A stretch of 64,000 nucleotides of DNA from an uncultured Bacteroidales bacterium (GCA_934667275.1 CAKULK010000004.1:86654-150653); one strand, 5' to 3'. Positions 34,431 to 43,485 are shown, numbered from the stretch's first letter. The notes: a model not told the origin generated them from the sequence alone. Numbers and translations: made by a program.

Positions 34431-37226
34431 ATGACGATACTTTTCAATACCGTGAAAATTAGACTATTACGCGCATTTATTTGCTGTGTATTTGGGATAA
34501 TGTCCGTAATGTGTACGCATTTGTATGCCTTACCTTTTGCATACGCTTCTGACGTAGAGGTGTCGTTTTCTGTGTTGGGTGAGATAGAGCAAACAATCGT
34601 CGCGAATAAAAAAGGGAAAGTTGTGCCTTATGTTCCCTCTTATGATTATAAAGGAAAGGTGTTTGTCGGCTGGTGTCGTTCTAAAGTAGAGCCTTCTACT
34701 GATGTACTTCCAGAACTTGTTGATTTTGTGAATGAAGTATTCGCTTCATCCACTACTCTTTATGCTATATTTGCCTGTATGAATGGAGTGGGAGAAACTA
34801 TTTTATCTGAAGATTTTAATTCATATATTACTACTTCTTCATATCAAAATACATCTCCAAACGTATATGGAATATGGAACGTTACACAAGGCGGTACTTC
34901 TGTAATTAGTGATGTAACTAATAAAATGGGGTCACAATCTGTTGTATTACAATGGAATGGGACTAAGGTAACATCTGCGATGACCACTTGCTGCAAAGTG
35001 GAAGGACTAAAAAGTCTTTCTTGTAAAGTTGCGACAACACATAGTAGTGTACACTATGCAATTTCGTATTCAGTAGATAGTATTCATTGGAATCTACTAT
35101 CAGAAGCAGATTATTTATGGCGTACTGCTACTCAAATAACTTTATCTCCTATTATTCCAACAGATGCTTACTTGCGATTTCAGATAACGGATGCTACTTC
35201 TACTGGAAGCGGTTATCGTCTTTACATAGACGATGTCCAATTGACTACTTGTCCGAAACAATGCAGATACACCAACTATTCCACTGAGGAGGAGACTCTG
35301 AAAGAGGCGAGAATGGTGTTTGATGTAAATGGCGGAGATGCGGATATTGGTGCAGAAATCGGTAGTAACCAATGGATAACGTTGCCTACGCCGAAACGGG
35401 GAAATGTTCGTTTCTTAGGGTGGAAAGTGACGAGTGTGGACGGATATACCGAGATGTTTTCCGCAGGGAGTAAGTATCTGCTCAATAGCAATGTGACATT
35501 ACAAGCCCAATGGGAGACGCAGGTTAGCGGAAATCCTTTGGATATTGTGGACTGGAGTGCGGCTGGAATAACCGTCAATATGAACGGGAAAGCCGTCAGT
35601 AAGGGGATTCAATGCAATGGCATTGCGCTTGCACAGGGGAACTATTCGGGTGATAATGTACAGGGTGACAGGACTTTCTTTATACCACTTAGTGCTATCT
35701 CTACTACCGCATTGGAACCCGGAAAAGATATATCGCTGCATGCACAATGGAACTACCAGGATGATGAGAAGTATCATAGTGAATCGAACGGGTATTATCG
35801 TGTGCCTTATATATATGAAGGTGCCGATGATGTGGTGGAGACTTCGATGAGCGAAAGTGATGATATTGTGGTGCGAAGCGGACGGGCTGTGATAAAGCAG
35901 GATATGAGTGTGAGGAACGTGTATGTATATCCAGATGCCGAATTGGTGGTGGAAGCGCAAGCCACGCTGAAATGCAAGGCAATGTATTTGCGTACAAGGC
36001 CTTTTGCATCGCCTATTTTGACGAATAATGGTACTTTGGATGTCGGACAGATGTATTATACCCGTATTTGTGCTGACAAATCGGCATACTACCATTTGGC
36101 ATTGCCTTTCAGTTCGCAATTGGAAGATATGCGGTTGAGTACGGGAGAGGCATTGGAATATGGTGTGAAGTGGCTCGTGAAGCGATACGATGTGAAGCGA
36201 CGGGCTGAACAGGGTACTGCCCATAGCAGCAACTGGGTGGCATTAGCGGCAGGAGACAAGTTGGAGGCGGGTACAGGGTACACCATGTTGTCTGGTTCGA
36301 TGTGGTACAGGGAGTATTGTTTTCCAGTGGAGTATGTGAAGCCATCGGAACAGCAAACAATAGGTGTGATGGCATATACAGGTGTTGCTGCCGATGAAAA
36401 CGCTGCGCATGGAGGTTGGAATTTTGTTTGTCTGCCTTTGACAACGGTATATACATCCGATAACAATGCATCGCCGGAGTCGGCGGTGAAGATTTCGGAA
36501 CTAAGGGAAGATAATTGCACTTATTGGCAACACGTTGTGGAAAAGATAGTGCCTGCCAAGCCGTTTTATTACCAAGCGGCAGCCGATGGCAAGTTAGTGT
36601 TGGGTGAGAGTATGTCGTTTGAGGAAGAGACGGCATCTGCATCCATTGCGAGGAAGTCGTATAATGACACAGGAAGCGACAATGTGCCTACGCAGTGGGT
36701 GAGATTGATTTTGTCAAATACTATCGGCAAAACGGACGAAACGAGTGTCTATCTGCATCCTGTGCGATTCGAAAGACATTATATGCCCCAGTATGACCTT
36801 GTGAAGATGAAAGGTTATGGGCAGCGACCGATATTGTACAGTATTATTGACGAAGAAGAGAGAAGTTTCAGTGCGTTACCTGATACGTTGGGTGAGCATG
36901 GCATCCGATTGGGCTATTATGCGCCGGTGAGTGGCTGGATGACTATTGCACTATACAAGAATACTTATTTAAGACGATTGCGATGTGTGTATCTCTATGA
37001 CAAAGTGGCAGATACAACGATTGATTTGCTGAAACAGGACTATACTTTTGAGTCACAAGCAGGTGAAGATACCACTCGCTTTGTGCTGCGATGTGAGTTT
37101 GCACCATCTGTTTCTACCTCGCTGACGGGTGATTGTGAGGATGCATATATACCCGAGAAAGTTTGGCAGAACGGACGCTTATATATCCGCAGGGGTGACA
37201 GGTTGTATGACGTATTAGGGCGGTAG
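34431..37226 (+). CDS. Large secreted protein with InlB-type repeats
   Basis: 931 residues with a long basic signal peptide (about 1-38). Two Listeria-Bacteroides (InlB B) repeat-like units are visible: VEVSFSVLGEIEQTIVANKKG...KVFVGWC near 45-85 and ARMVFDVNGGDADIGAEIG...VRFLGWKV...LQAQWE near 290-360. Between them is a ~150-residue beta-rich domain (EDFNSYITTSSYQNTSPNVYG...) like choice-of-anchor or cleaved-adhesin domains. The C-terminus PEKVWQNGRLYIRRGDRLYDVLG resembles the tail of the 27082 product, a probable short type IX sorting signal. The first half is clearly more AT-rich than its neighbours. Probably a surface protein; ligand unknown. Confidence 0.72.
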   Translation: MTILFNTVKIRLLRAFICCVFGIMSVMCTHLYALPFAYASDVEVSFSVLGEIEQTIVANKKGKVVPYVPSYDYKGKVFVGWCRSKVEPSTDVLPELVDFVNEVFASSTTLYAIFACMNGVGETILSEDFNSYITTSSYQNTSPNVYGIWNVTQGGTSVISDVTNKMGSQSVVLQWNGTKVTSAMTTCCKVEGLKSLSCKVATTHSSVHYAISYSVDSIHWNLLSEADYLWRTATQITLSPIIPTDAYLRFQITDATSTGSGYRLYIDDVQLTTCPKQCRYTNYSTEEETLKEARMVFDVNGGDADIGAEIGSNQWITLPTPKRGNVRFLGWKVTSVDGYTEMFSAGSKYLLNSNVTLQAQWETQVSGNPLDIVDWSAAGITVNMNGKAVSKGIQCNGIALAQGNYSGDNVQGDRTFFIPLSAISTTALEPGKDISLHAQWNYQDDEKYHSESNGYYRVPYIYEGADDVVETSMSESDDIVVRSGRAVIKQDMSVRNVYVYPDAELVVEAQATLKCKAMYLRTRPFASPILTNNGTLDVGQMYYTRICADKSAYYHLALPFSSQLEDMRLSTGEALEYGVKWLVKRYDVKRRAEQGTAHSSNWVALAAGDKLEAGTGYTMLSGSMWYREYCFPVEYVKPSEQQTIGVMAYTGVAADENAAHGGWNFVCLPLTTVYTSDNNASPESAVKISELREDNCTYWQHVVEKIVPAKPFYYQAAADGKLVLGESMSFEEETASASIARKSYNDTGSDNVPTQWVRLILSNTIGKTDETSVYLHPVRFERHYMPQYDLVKMKGYGQRPILYSIIDEEERSFSALPDTLGEHGIRLGYYAPVSGWMTIALYKNTYLRRLRCVYLYDKVADTTIDLLKQDYTFESQAGEDTTRFVLRCEFAPSVSTSLTGDCEDAYIPEKVWQNGRLYIRRGDRLYDVLGR

Positions 37227-37232
37227 GTAAAG

Positions 37233-37269
37233 AAAAGAGATTGGCCGGAAACTCCGGACAATCTCTTTT
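37233..37269. terminator. Bidirectional terminator
   Basis: A 17-bp stem (37233-37249 with 37253-37269, one mismatch) with a 3-nt loop, flanked by A and T runs, lies between the InlB-repeat gene (+) and the tRNA gene (-). Confidence 0.9.
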
Positions 37270-37272
37270 TTG

Positions 37273-37347
37273 TGGTCCTGCTTGGGCTTGAACCAAGGAC
37301 CCCCTGATTATGAGTCAGGTGCTACTAACCAACTGAGCTACAGGACC
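37273..37347 (-). tRNA. tRNA with CAU anticodon (probably elongator Met)
   Basis: Minus-strand acceptor stem GGTCCTG (37341-37347) pairs with CAGGACC (37274-37280), with discriminator A at 37273. The anticodon stem-loop is CCTGA CTCATAA TCAGG, anticodon CAT, and the T arm is CTTGG TTCAAGC CCAAG. CCA is not encoded. The D arm reads GCTC AGTTGGTTAG TAGC: it has one base more than the usual AGTTGGTTA GAGC, so the fourth D-stem pair is lost and the gene is 75 nt. Elongator Met is favoured over Ile2 (lysidine type), but the sequence alone cannot exclude the latter. It lies 54 nt downstream of ompA. Confidence 0.93.
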
Positions 37348-37401
37348 ATAACGCGTAGAGTGCGTCGGACTATTGTGTACGGCAGCGAACGGCTGCGGTG
37401 A

Positions 37402-38952
37402 TTATTTCTTATACTTGGACGGCAGGACTGCTGCACGTTGCGCATCAGTCAGTTCGGGAACGAACAACTCTGTGCCATCTTTAACGTGGTTTGGGTCTGC
37501 AATCTTACTCTTGTTTGCTTCGTATATATATATCCAATATACTGCGTTGCCGTATTCTTGGAGTGCCAATCCACCGAGCGTCATACCTGGTTCGAGAACC
37601 ATCATCTTGCCCTTGCCATTGTGATGCCGTTTGGTAGCGGTTGGCTTGCTTGCAGGTTGTTGAACCTCGGTCTTCTGCTGCTCTTGCAACTGCTGTTGTT
37701 GCTGTTTGGCCTCTTCGAACTGCTTCTTAGTGAGAATACGAATCTCTGCACGACGGTTCGGACTGTAAATGGTTTTGCCCGTCTTGGTTGTCAGAATGCC
37801 TCGGCTGGTGCCTACCATACGGTTCGGGTCGATATCATATTCCTCTATCAACTCACCCATAACATTGTCGGCGCGGTCTTGTCCAAGTTGCTTGTTGTAG
37901 TGCTGCGACCCCGTGTTGTCGCACGAACCTATTACCTCAACATACAAGTTTTTGTTGCGTTGGAGACGCGTACCCACCTGCTGGATAGTGGTGAGTGCTG
38001 CATCGGTGAGCACAGACTTGTCGTTCTCAAAGTAAACGTAGTACTCAGTCTCTGACGGCTCTTTAACCACCACTGTGTTGTTGATAACCACTGTATCCGA
38101 TTTATAAATAATAGTGGTATCTGATTGGTGTGCTGCCGATGTATTAACTTGTCCGCCCTTGCTGCTTGTCTCCTCCGTAATCTTGCCTGACAAGAAGTCT
38201 TTGTTTGCGTTGCAGACATGCGACTTGTGTACCGCATCAATCTTATAACGCATAGACAAGGTGAAGTCGAAGATACCATCGTTGTTGTTACCAAACACGC
38301 GGCCATCAATATTGTCTTTGGTGAAGAAGTGGTAAACACCCTTTACGCCAATCGATATGCTGCGGCTGACATTGAATTGGAAATCCGCACCTCCCAAGAA
38401 CATCGAGCGACAAGCAAACTCGTCATCGTGCATAGGATTCTGACTGCCGGTATGTCCTTTATCGGGGTAGTAGGTATCGTTTTTGAACCAGCCTACACCG
38501 CCACCTGCAATCAGATTGAGTGCAAACAACTTACGTGGGTTATACGGACGCCACACGTTGAATATGTCAAATGTCAAAAATCCTTCTGCACGGTGCATTT
38601 GTCCGTTCAGGATACGGTCGGCATTGTCAGCACCTTCCTTGCCTGCAGCGCCATACATCGAATAGAGGTATTCAGCCCCGATTCCCCATCCCGAGTTGAA
38701 ATTATACACCACGCCTAATCCCACCGTGGGGGCATAGACCGTATGCGCCATTTCACTACTGAAATCTCCGTCGAAGATATTGCCTCCGGCATCAATGGTC
38801 AGTACCCAGTTGGATATACCCGTAGCGATGGGGCTTTCTACCTTATAGGGGTGGATGCCCAACGTATCATCTTGCCGAACGCCCGCCTCTTGTGCAAAGA
38901 GGATGGTCGTTCCGCACAATGCCAACATAACCAATAATACGTTCGCTTTCAT
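37402..38952 (-). CDS. OmpA family protein with C-terminal LysM-like domain
   Basis: 516 residues with a signal peptide (MKANVLLVMLALCGTTILFAQ). Residues ~45-235 form an eight-strand OmpA-like barrel (WVLTIDAGGNIFDGDF, GWGIGAEYLYSMYG, FALNLIAGGGVGWF). Residues ~305-420 are the OmpA_C peptidoglycan-binding domain (YYVYFENDKSVLTDAAL, GSCDNTGSQHYNKQLGQDRADNV, YSPNRRAEIRIL). After a Gln-rich coiled stretch, residues ~455-505 look like a LysM domain (VLEPGMTLGGLALQEYGNAVYWIYIYEANK...DGTELFVPEL). It should tether the outer membrane to peptidoglycan with two binding domains. The tRNA gene follows on the same strand. Confidence 0.88.
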   Translation of the reverse strand: MKANVLLVMLALCGTTILFAQEAGVRQDDTLGIHPYKVESPIATGISNWVLTIDAGGNIFDGDFSSEMAHTVYAPTVGLGVVYNFNSGWGIGAEYLYSMYGAAGKEGADNADRILNGQMHRAEGFLTFDIFNVWRPYNPRKLFALNLIAGGGVGWFKNDTYYPDKGHTGSQNPMHDDEFACRSMFLGGADFQFNVSRSISIGVKGVYHFFTKDNIDGRVFGNNNDGIFDFTLSMRYKIDAVHKSHVCNANKDFLSGKITEETSSKGGQVNTSAAHQSDTTIIYKSDTVVINNTVVVKEPSETEYYVYFENDKSVLTDAALTTIQQVGTRLQRNKNLYVEVIGSCDNTGSQHYNKQLGQDRADNVMGELIEEYDIDPNRMVGTSRGILTTKTGKTIYSPNRRAEIRILTKKQFEEAKQQQQQLQEQQKTEVQQPASKPTATKRHHNGKGKMMVLEPGMTLGGLALQEYGNAVYWIYIYEANKSKIADPNHVKDGTELFVPELTDAQRAAVLPSKYKK

Positions 38953-39008
38953 ATAATCACAATCAATCTTCCGTTATGCGCAACGGCATAACTATGCGAA
39001 TGGGACTG

Positions 39009-39039
39009 CAAAGATACAACATTTTTTGTAAATAGCAAA
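39009..39039 (-). promoter_or_regulatory. ompA promoter
   Basis: Minus-strand TTTG (39036-39039), 19 nt, TATCTTTG (39009-39016). The leader of ~50 nt contains a small GCATA/TATGC hairpin. Confidence 0.78.
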
Positions 39040-39077
39040 GGATTTGTATGAAAAAAGCATTTTTTTTTGTAAAATTA

Positions 39078-39108
39078 TTGTGCAGATGGGGATTTTGTAG
39101 TATCTTTG
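39078..39108 (+). promoter_or_regulatory. pta promoter
   Basis: TTG (39078-39080), 20 nt, TATCTTTG (39101-39108), divergent from the ompA promoter. The leader contains the 11-bp array at 39132-39164. Confidence 0.75.
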
Positions 39109-39131
39109 TCGCAGTGATGCCGTGCCAAAGT

Positions 39132-39164
39132 TATCGCGGGTCTGTCGCGGGTCTATCGCGGGTT
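39132..39164 (+). repeat. 11-bp tandem array in the pta leader, three units
   Basis: TATCGCGGGTC, TGTCGCGGGTC, TATCGCGGGTT. It lies between the promoter and the start codon, hence in the 5' untranslated region. Confidence 0.88.
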
Positions 39165-39221
39165 GACAGGGAGTGTGCGGAGACAATGGGGAAGCATAAA
39201 CGGAAACTAACAGATACAAAT

Positions 39222-40223
39222 ATGGATATATTGAGTAAAATGCTGGAGCGCGCGCAGCAACATCCGCAGCGCATTGTGTTGCCTGAAGGGGACGAACCCC
39301 GTACCTTGGAGGCGGCAAATATCATTCTTCGTGACAAAATTGCCCGTCTGACGCTTATCGGGAACCCCGAGAAGATTCATCAGATGGCAAAAGAAAACGG
39401 GTATGAATACATACGGAAGGCGACGATTATCGACCCCATGACCGATGCCAAGATGCCGGAATATGCGCACCTCCTTTACGAACTGCGCAAAGCCAAAGGC
39501 ATGACTGAGGAAGAGGCTGCCAAGAAAGCACAAGACCCGTTGTATCTGGGTTGCCTGATGATTAAAAACGGTGACGCAGACGGCGAGTTGGCAGGCGCAC
39601 GTGGTACGACCGCCGACACAATTCGTCCCGCATTCCAAATCCTGAAGACCAAGCCCGGTGTGCACATTGTGTCGGGCACGTTCCTGATGTTCACCCCCGC
39701 CAAACAGTTGGGTGAGGACGGCTTCCTGCTATTCGCAGACTGCGCCGTCAATCCGTGTCCGACCGCCCAAGAGTTGGGTGAGATAGCCGTATCGACCGCC
39801 GAAACGGCACGTACGCTCGCCGGTATCGAACCGCGTGTGGCAATGCTCAGTTTCTCGACGAAAGGCAGTGCAAAGCATGAGTTGATAGACAAGGTGACGG
39901 AAGCCACCCGTATCGCACACGAGTTGGCACCCGATTTGGCACTGGACGGCGAACTGCAGGCAGACGCTGCGCTGATACCCGCTGTGGCTGAGAAGAAGGC
40001 TCCGGGTTCGCCTGTGGCAGGTAAGGCAAACGTGCTTGTATTCCCTGATTTGCAGGCGGGTAACATTGGCTACAAGTTGGTGGAGCGTTTCTCGGGTGCA
40101 GACGCCGTGGGGCCTATTCTGCAAGGTATCGCCGCTCCGGTGAACGACCTGAGCCGCGGGTGCAAAGTGCAAGATATCGTGCAAATGGTAATCATCACGG
40201 CTAATCAGGCTATTAAAGATTAA
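39222..40223 (+). CDS. pta: Phosphate acetyltransferase
   Basis: Interconverts acetyl-CoA and acetyl phosphate in the cytoplasm; with AckA it forms the acetate/ATP pathway. 333 residues from the ATG at 39222 (MDILSKMLERAQQHPQRIVLPEGDEPRTLEAAN), the usual beginning of short-form Pta. The longer in-frame start at 39048 lies upstream of the promoter and is rejected. Family blocks: DPLYLGCLMIKNGDADGELAGARGTTADTIRPAFQI near 104, FLMFTP, FADCAVNPCPTAQELGEIA near 170, MLSFSTKGSAKHELIDKV near 206 and FPDLQAGNIGYKLVERFSGADAVGPILQG near 275. The protein lacks the N-terminal DRTGG/AAA part of the long form. ackA follows 129 nt later with an 11-bp array between. Confidence 0.95.
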   Translation: MDILSKMLERAQQHPQRIVLPEGDEPRTLEAANIILRDKIARLTLIGNPEKIHQMAKENGYEYIRKATIIDPMTDAKMPEYAHLLYELRKAKGMTEEEAAKKAQDPLYLGCLMIKNGDADGELAGARGTTADTIRPAFQILKTKPGVHIVSGTFLMFTPAKQLGEDGFLLFADCAVNPCPTAQELGEIAVSTAETARTLAGIEPRVAMLSFSTKGSAKHELIDKVTEATRIAHELAPDLALDGELQADAALIPAVAEKKAPGSPVAGKANVLVFPDLQAGNIGYKLVERFSGADAVGPILQGIAAPVNDLSRGCKVQDIVQMVIITANQAIKD

Positions 40224-40235
40224 AAAGTGTTGGCT

Positions 40236-40290
40236 TATCCGTGGCGCAAAGGTAGCCCAAGGGTTGCGTATCCATTGCGCATCCCTTGCT
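40236..40290. repeat. 11-bp units between pta and ackA (TATCCCTTGCG family)
   Basis: TATCCGTGGCG at 40236-40246, then degenerate sequence, then TATCCATTGCG (40269-40279) and CATCCCTTGCT (40280-40290). Related units form arrays at 7374-7417 and 54343-54386. Confidence 0.75.
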
Positions 40291-40352
40291 GAAAGGTACG
40301 GATTTGACACGGTTAAGAAGTGTAAATTATTCAACAACAAAACGAAAAGGAT

Positions 40353-41546
40353 ATGAAGATTTTGGTATTGAACTGCGGTAGCAGCAGCATCAAGTATAAA
40401 CTGTTCGAGATGGAGACCCGCACCATCCTCGCGCAAGGCGGCGTGGAGAAGATAGGGTTGCCGGACTCGTTTCTGCAGGTGAAACTGCCGAGCGGCGAGA
40501 AGGTGAAGATTGAGAAGCCGATGCCCGAGCATACGATTGGTATCCAGTTGATACTGGACAGCCTCGTAGATGAGAAAATCGGGTGCCTGAAGTCGCTGAA
40601 AGAGATTGACGCTGTGGGACACCGCGTGGTGCACGGAGGTGAGAAATTCAATAAGTCGGTGCTGATTACGCCAGAGGTTAAAGAGATGATTGTCAAGTGC
40701 ATAGACTTGGCTCCGCTGCATAACCCCGCCAACCTGAAGGGCATCGAGGCGATTGAGAAGACGCTGCCGGGCGTGCCGCAAGTGGGCGTGTTCGACACGG
40801 CTTTCCACCAGACTATGCCCGACGAGGCGTATATGTACGCCATTCCGTACGAGTTGTACGAGAAATACGCGATTCGCCGCTACGGTTTCCACGGGACCTC
40901 GCACCGCTACGTGTCCGCGCGCGTGTGCGAATATTTGGGTGTGGACCCGAAAGGCAAGAAGATAATCACGGCGCATATCGGCAACGGCGGCAGTTGTACG
41001 GCGGTGCTGGACGGGAAATCGGTGGATACATCGATGGGTCTGACGCCGATTGAGGGTCTGATGATGGGTACGCGCAGCGGCGACCTCGACCTCGGGGCTG
41101 CGACATACATCATGGACAAAGAGCACCTGACGACGGCAGAGTTCTCGACATTGGTGAACAAGAAGTCGGGGCTGCTTGGCGTGAGCGGCGTGTCGAGTGA
41201 CGCGCGTGACATCGAGAATGCGATTGCGGGTGGCAACAAACGTGCGGATTTGGCACGGAGGATGTTCATCTACCGCGTGAAGAAATACATCGGCGCATAC
41301 GCTGCTGCGCTGGACGGTGTGGACATCATCGTGTTCACGGGCGGCATCGGCGAGAACGACACCTACGTGCGCGGCGAGATAGCAAAAGGGCTTGGTTATC
41401 TGGGTGTTAAGATTGACGAGGAGAAGAACAAGCACAGCCGCGGCGAGGAGATTGTGATTTCGACGCCGGACAGCCGCGTGACGGTGTGCGTCATACCGAC
41501 CGATGAGGAGTGGATGATTGCATCGGATACAATGGCGCTGTTGTAA
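40353..41546 (+). CDS. ackA: Acetate kinase
   Basis: Makes ATP and acetate from acetyl phosphate. 397 residues, normal length. The ASKHA fold phosphate-1 loop is MKILVLNCGSSSIKYKLF at the N-terminus. Further blocks are GHRVVHGGEKF near 89, VFDTAFHQTMP near 146, RYGFHGTSHRYV near 176, HIGNGGSCTAVLDGKSVDTSMGLTPIEGLMMGTRSGD near 208 and FTGGIGEND near 328. Its neighbour pta supplies the substrate. The 129-nt gap to pta suggests either co-transcription or a separate promoter; no TAnnTTTG box is evident. Confidence 0.96.
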   Translation: MKILVLNCGSSSIKYKLFEMETRTILAQGGVEKIGLPDSFLQVKLPSGEKVKIEKPMPEHTIGIQLILDSLVDEKIGCLKSLKEIDAVGHRVVHGGEKFNKSVLITPEVKEMIVKCIDLAPLHNPANLKGIEAIEKTLPGVPQVGVFDTAFHQTMPDEAYMYAIPYELYEKYAIRRYGFHGTSHRYVSARVCEYLGVDPKGKKIITAHIGNGGSCTAVLDGKSVDTSMGLTPIEGLMMGTRSGDLDLGAATYIMDKEHLTTAEFSTLVNKKSGLLGVSGVSSDARDIENAIAGGNKRADLARRMFIYRVKKYIGAYAAALDGVDIIVFTGGIGENDTYVRGEIAKGLGYLGVKIDEEKNKHSRGEEIVISTPDSRVTVCVIPTDEEWMIASDTMALL

Positions 41547-41743
41547 GGAGACTTCTACAAATTCCTTACATACGCATGAAATATGGGAACTTTTTTGCTG
41601 TATTTGGTCGCTATTTTGGCATTTTGCGGCTTATCGGTCGGTTACAATGCCCGCATTGCGCCCTCCCTCTGCACCACAAACTGCTCAAAATATCATTCCA
41701 AATACAAACAAAGCAATTTATAGAAGTCCCCTTAGGATGGGTT

Positions 41744-41769
41744 GCGGGGGCGGTTGGTGCCGCCTCCGC
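41744..41769 (+). terminator. GC-rich hairpin after ackA
   Basis: GCGGGGGCGG (41744-41753) pairs with CCGCCTCCGC (41760-41769; one G.U pair on the plus strand) around a 6-nt loop, followed by an AT-rich stretch. It lies ~200 nt after the ackA stop and 62 nt before the GH13 start. The rest of this 285-bp gap shows no gene. Confidence 0.5.
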
Positions 41770-41831
41770 CTATATAAATAAACAAGGGCGCGCCCGACAG
41801 GGTTGCCCCGCAAATATTAAATCACTGAACC

Positions 41832-43475
41832 TTGAAACCGATAATTTATCAGTTATTGCCGCGTACCTTTGCGAACTACAATGATACGCGGCGGCATTGT
41901 GGTACCCTGCAGGAGAACGGCTGCGGTACGCTGAATGCCATCACCCCGCGCGCACTACGCGCAATACGCGACTTTGGTGCCACGCATATGTGGTACACGG
42001 GCGTGATACGCCACGCGACGGCGTGGTACAACACCCCGTCAATAGTGAAGGGTTTGGCGGGAAGCCCCTACGCGATTACCGACTACTATGACATCGACCC
42101 CGACCTGTGCGAGGACCAAGACCGGCGCATGCAGGAATTCGAGGCGTTGGTGGATAGGACGCACAAGGCTAACTTGCAGGTAATCATTGATTTCGTTCCC
42201 AACCATGTGGCGCGCGAATACCGCTCGACACACCGTCCGAAGGGCGTGAAAGACTTGGGCGAAAACGATAATCCAAACTGGGCGTTCTCGCCGCTGAACA
42301 ACTTCTACTACCTGCCCGGGCAGCCGTTTGCGCCGCAGTTTGATGTGCAAGGGTATGTGGAAAACCCTGCGCGAGCCACGGGAAACGACTGTTTTCATGC
42401 CAATCCGACCAAGGACGACTGGTATGAGACGGTGAAGTTGAACTATGGCGTGTTCTATCAGGGCGGGGGTGAGAAACAGTTCGACCCGATCCCCGACACG
42501 TGGCATAAGATGTTGGATATCATGCTGTTCTGGGCAGGGAAAGGTATTGACGGTTTCCGTTGCGATATGGCGGAGATGGTGCCGCAGGAGTTCTGGCGGT
42601 GGAGTATCGGGCAGGTGAAGGCGCAATATCCTGATATTCTGTATATTGCGGAGGTGTATCAGCCTGCGTTGTACCGCGACTATCTGGCGGCGGGATTTGA
42701 TTACCTGTACGACAAGGTCGGGATGTACGACTATCTGCGCGGCGTGACGAGCAAGAACTGGCCTGTGGAGGGCATTACGCAGCAGTGGCAGCGCGTGGAC
42801 GACATACGCGATCACATGCTGTATTTCCTTGAAAATCACGACGAACAGCGTATTGCGAGCGGTTTCTTTTGCGGGCGCGGCATGTGTGCGGAGCCGGCGA
42901 TGATAGTGGCAGCCACGTTGGGAACCAATCCCGTGATGGTGTACGCCGGGCAGGAGTTGGGCGAGAAAGGTATGGACGCCGAGGGTTTCTCGGGTATGGA
43001 CGGCAAGTCGTCTATCTTCGATTATTGGGGGCTGGCATCGTTGCAGGCGTGGGCGAACCACGGGAAGTTCGACGGGGCGTTGCTGGACGACGAGCAGCGC
43101 GACCTGCGGGCGTTCTACAGGCAGTTGCTGCGCGTGGCGCGGACCGAGAAAGCCATCACGCAGGGCGAGATGTATGACCTCGAATATGCTCAGAATGAGG
43201 GCTTTAACAAGCACGAGCAGTTCGCGTATATCCGCAAATACAAGCACCGGTTGCTGTTGGTGGTACTTAATTTCGACGACCGTCAGGTGGATATGCAGGT
43301 GCGTATCCCGCGGGAGGCGTTTGAGCATCTCGGACTGACGGAAATGCCGATGGCAGAGGCAACGGATTTGCTGACTGGCGAGGAGTACCGTTTCCCACTG
43401 ACAGCACACACGCCCGTGTGTCTGACGCTGCCCGCATGGAAAGGGGTGATATTGAAGGTGAAGACTGCGAAATAG
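41832..43475 (+). CDS. GH13 alpha-amylase family enzyme, cytoplasmic
   Basis: 547 residues. The start is a TTG at 41832: the frame is closed by TGA immediately upstream and no ATG precedes the conserved IIYQLLPRTFA opening strand. Catalytic residues are D245 in GFRCDMAE, E274 in YIAEVYQ and D337 in LENHDEQR; region I is IIDFVPNHV near 118. No signal peptide, so it acts on internal alpha-glucan or imported maltodextrin. Domain C ends TLPAWKGVILKVK. With malQ at 45166 it may form a glycogen/maltodextrin pathway, though the genes are on opposite strands. Confidence 0.88.
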   Translation: MKPIIYQLLPRTFANYNDTRRHCGTLQENGCGTLNAITPRALRAIRDFGATHMWYTGVIRHATAWYNTPSIVKGLAGSPYAITDYYDIDPDLCEDQDRRMQEFEALVDRTHKANLQVIIDFVPNHVAREYRSTHRPKGVKDLGENDNPNWAFSPLNNFYYLPGQPFAPQFDVQGYVENPARATGNDCFHANPTKDDWYETVKLNYGVFYQGGGEKQFDPIPDTWHKMLDIMLFWAGKGIDGFRCDMAEMVPQEFWRWSIGQVKAQYPDILYIAEVYQPALYRDYLAAGFDYLYDKVGMYDYLRGVTSKNWPVEGITQQWQRVDDIRDHMLYFLENHDEQRIASGFFCGRGMCAEPAMIVAATLGTNPVMVYAGQELGEKGMDAEGFSGMDGKSSIFDYWGLASLQAWANHGKFDGALLDDEQRDLRAFYRQLLRVARTEKAITQGEMYDLEYAQNEGFNKHEQFAYIRKYKHRLLLVVLNFDDRQVDMQVRIPREAFEHLGLTEMPMAEATDLLTGEEYRFPLTAHTPVCLTLPAWKGVILKVKTAK

Positions 43476-43485
43476 CGCGGACATT

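Noticed and set aside
39048..39221. N-terminal extension of Pta from an upstream ATG
   Set aside because: A consensus promoter and an 11-bp array lie inside this segment, and the protein family begins at the ATG at 39222.
39729..41435. A 568-codon open frame on the minus strand opposite pta/ackA
   Set aside because: It is antisense to two well-identified genes and has no family similarity, lacks a promoter, and is explained by codon bias.
41744..41769. Riboswitch in the leader of the GH13 gene
   Set aside because: Only a single simple GC-rich hairpin is seen, more in keeping with a terminator after ackA.
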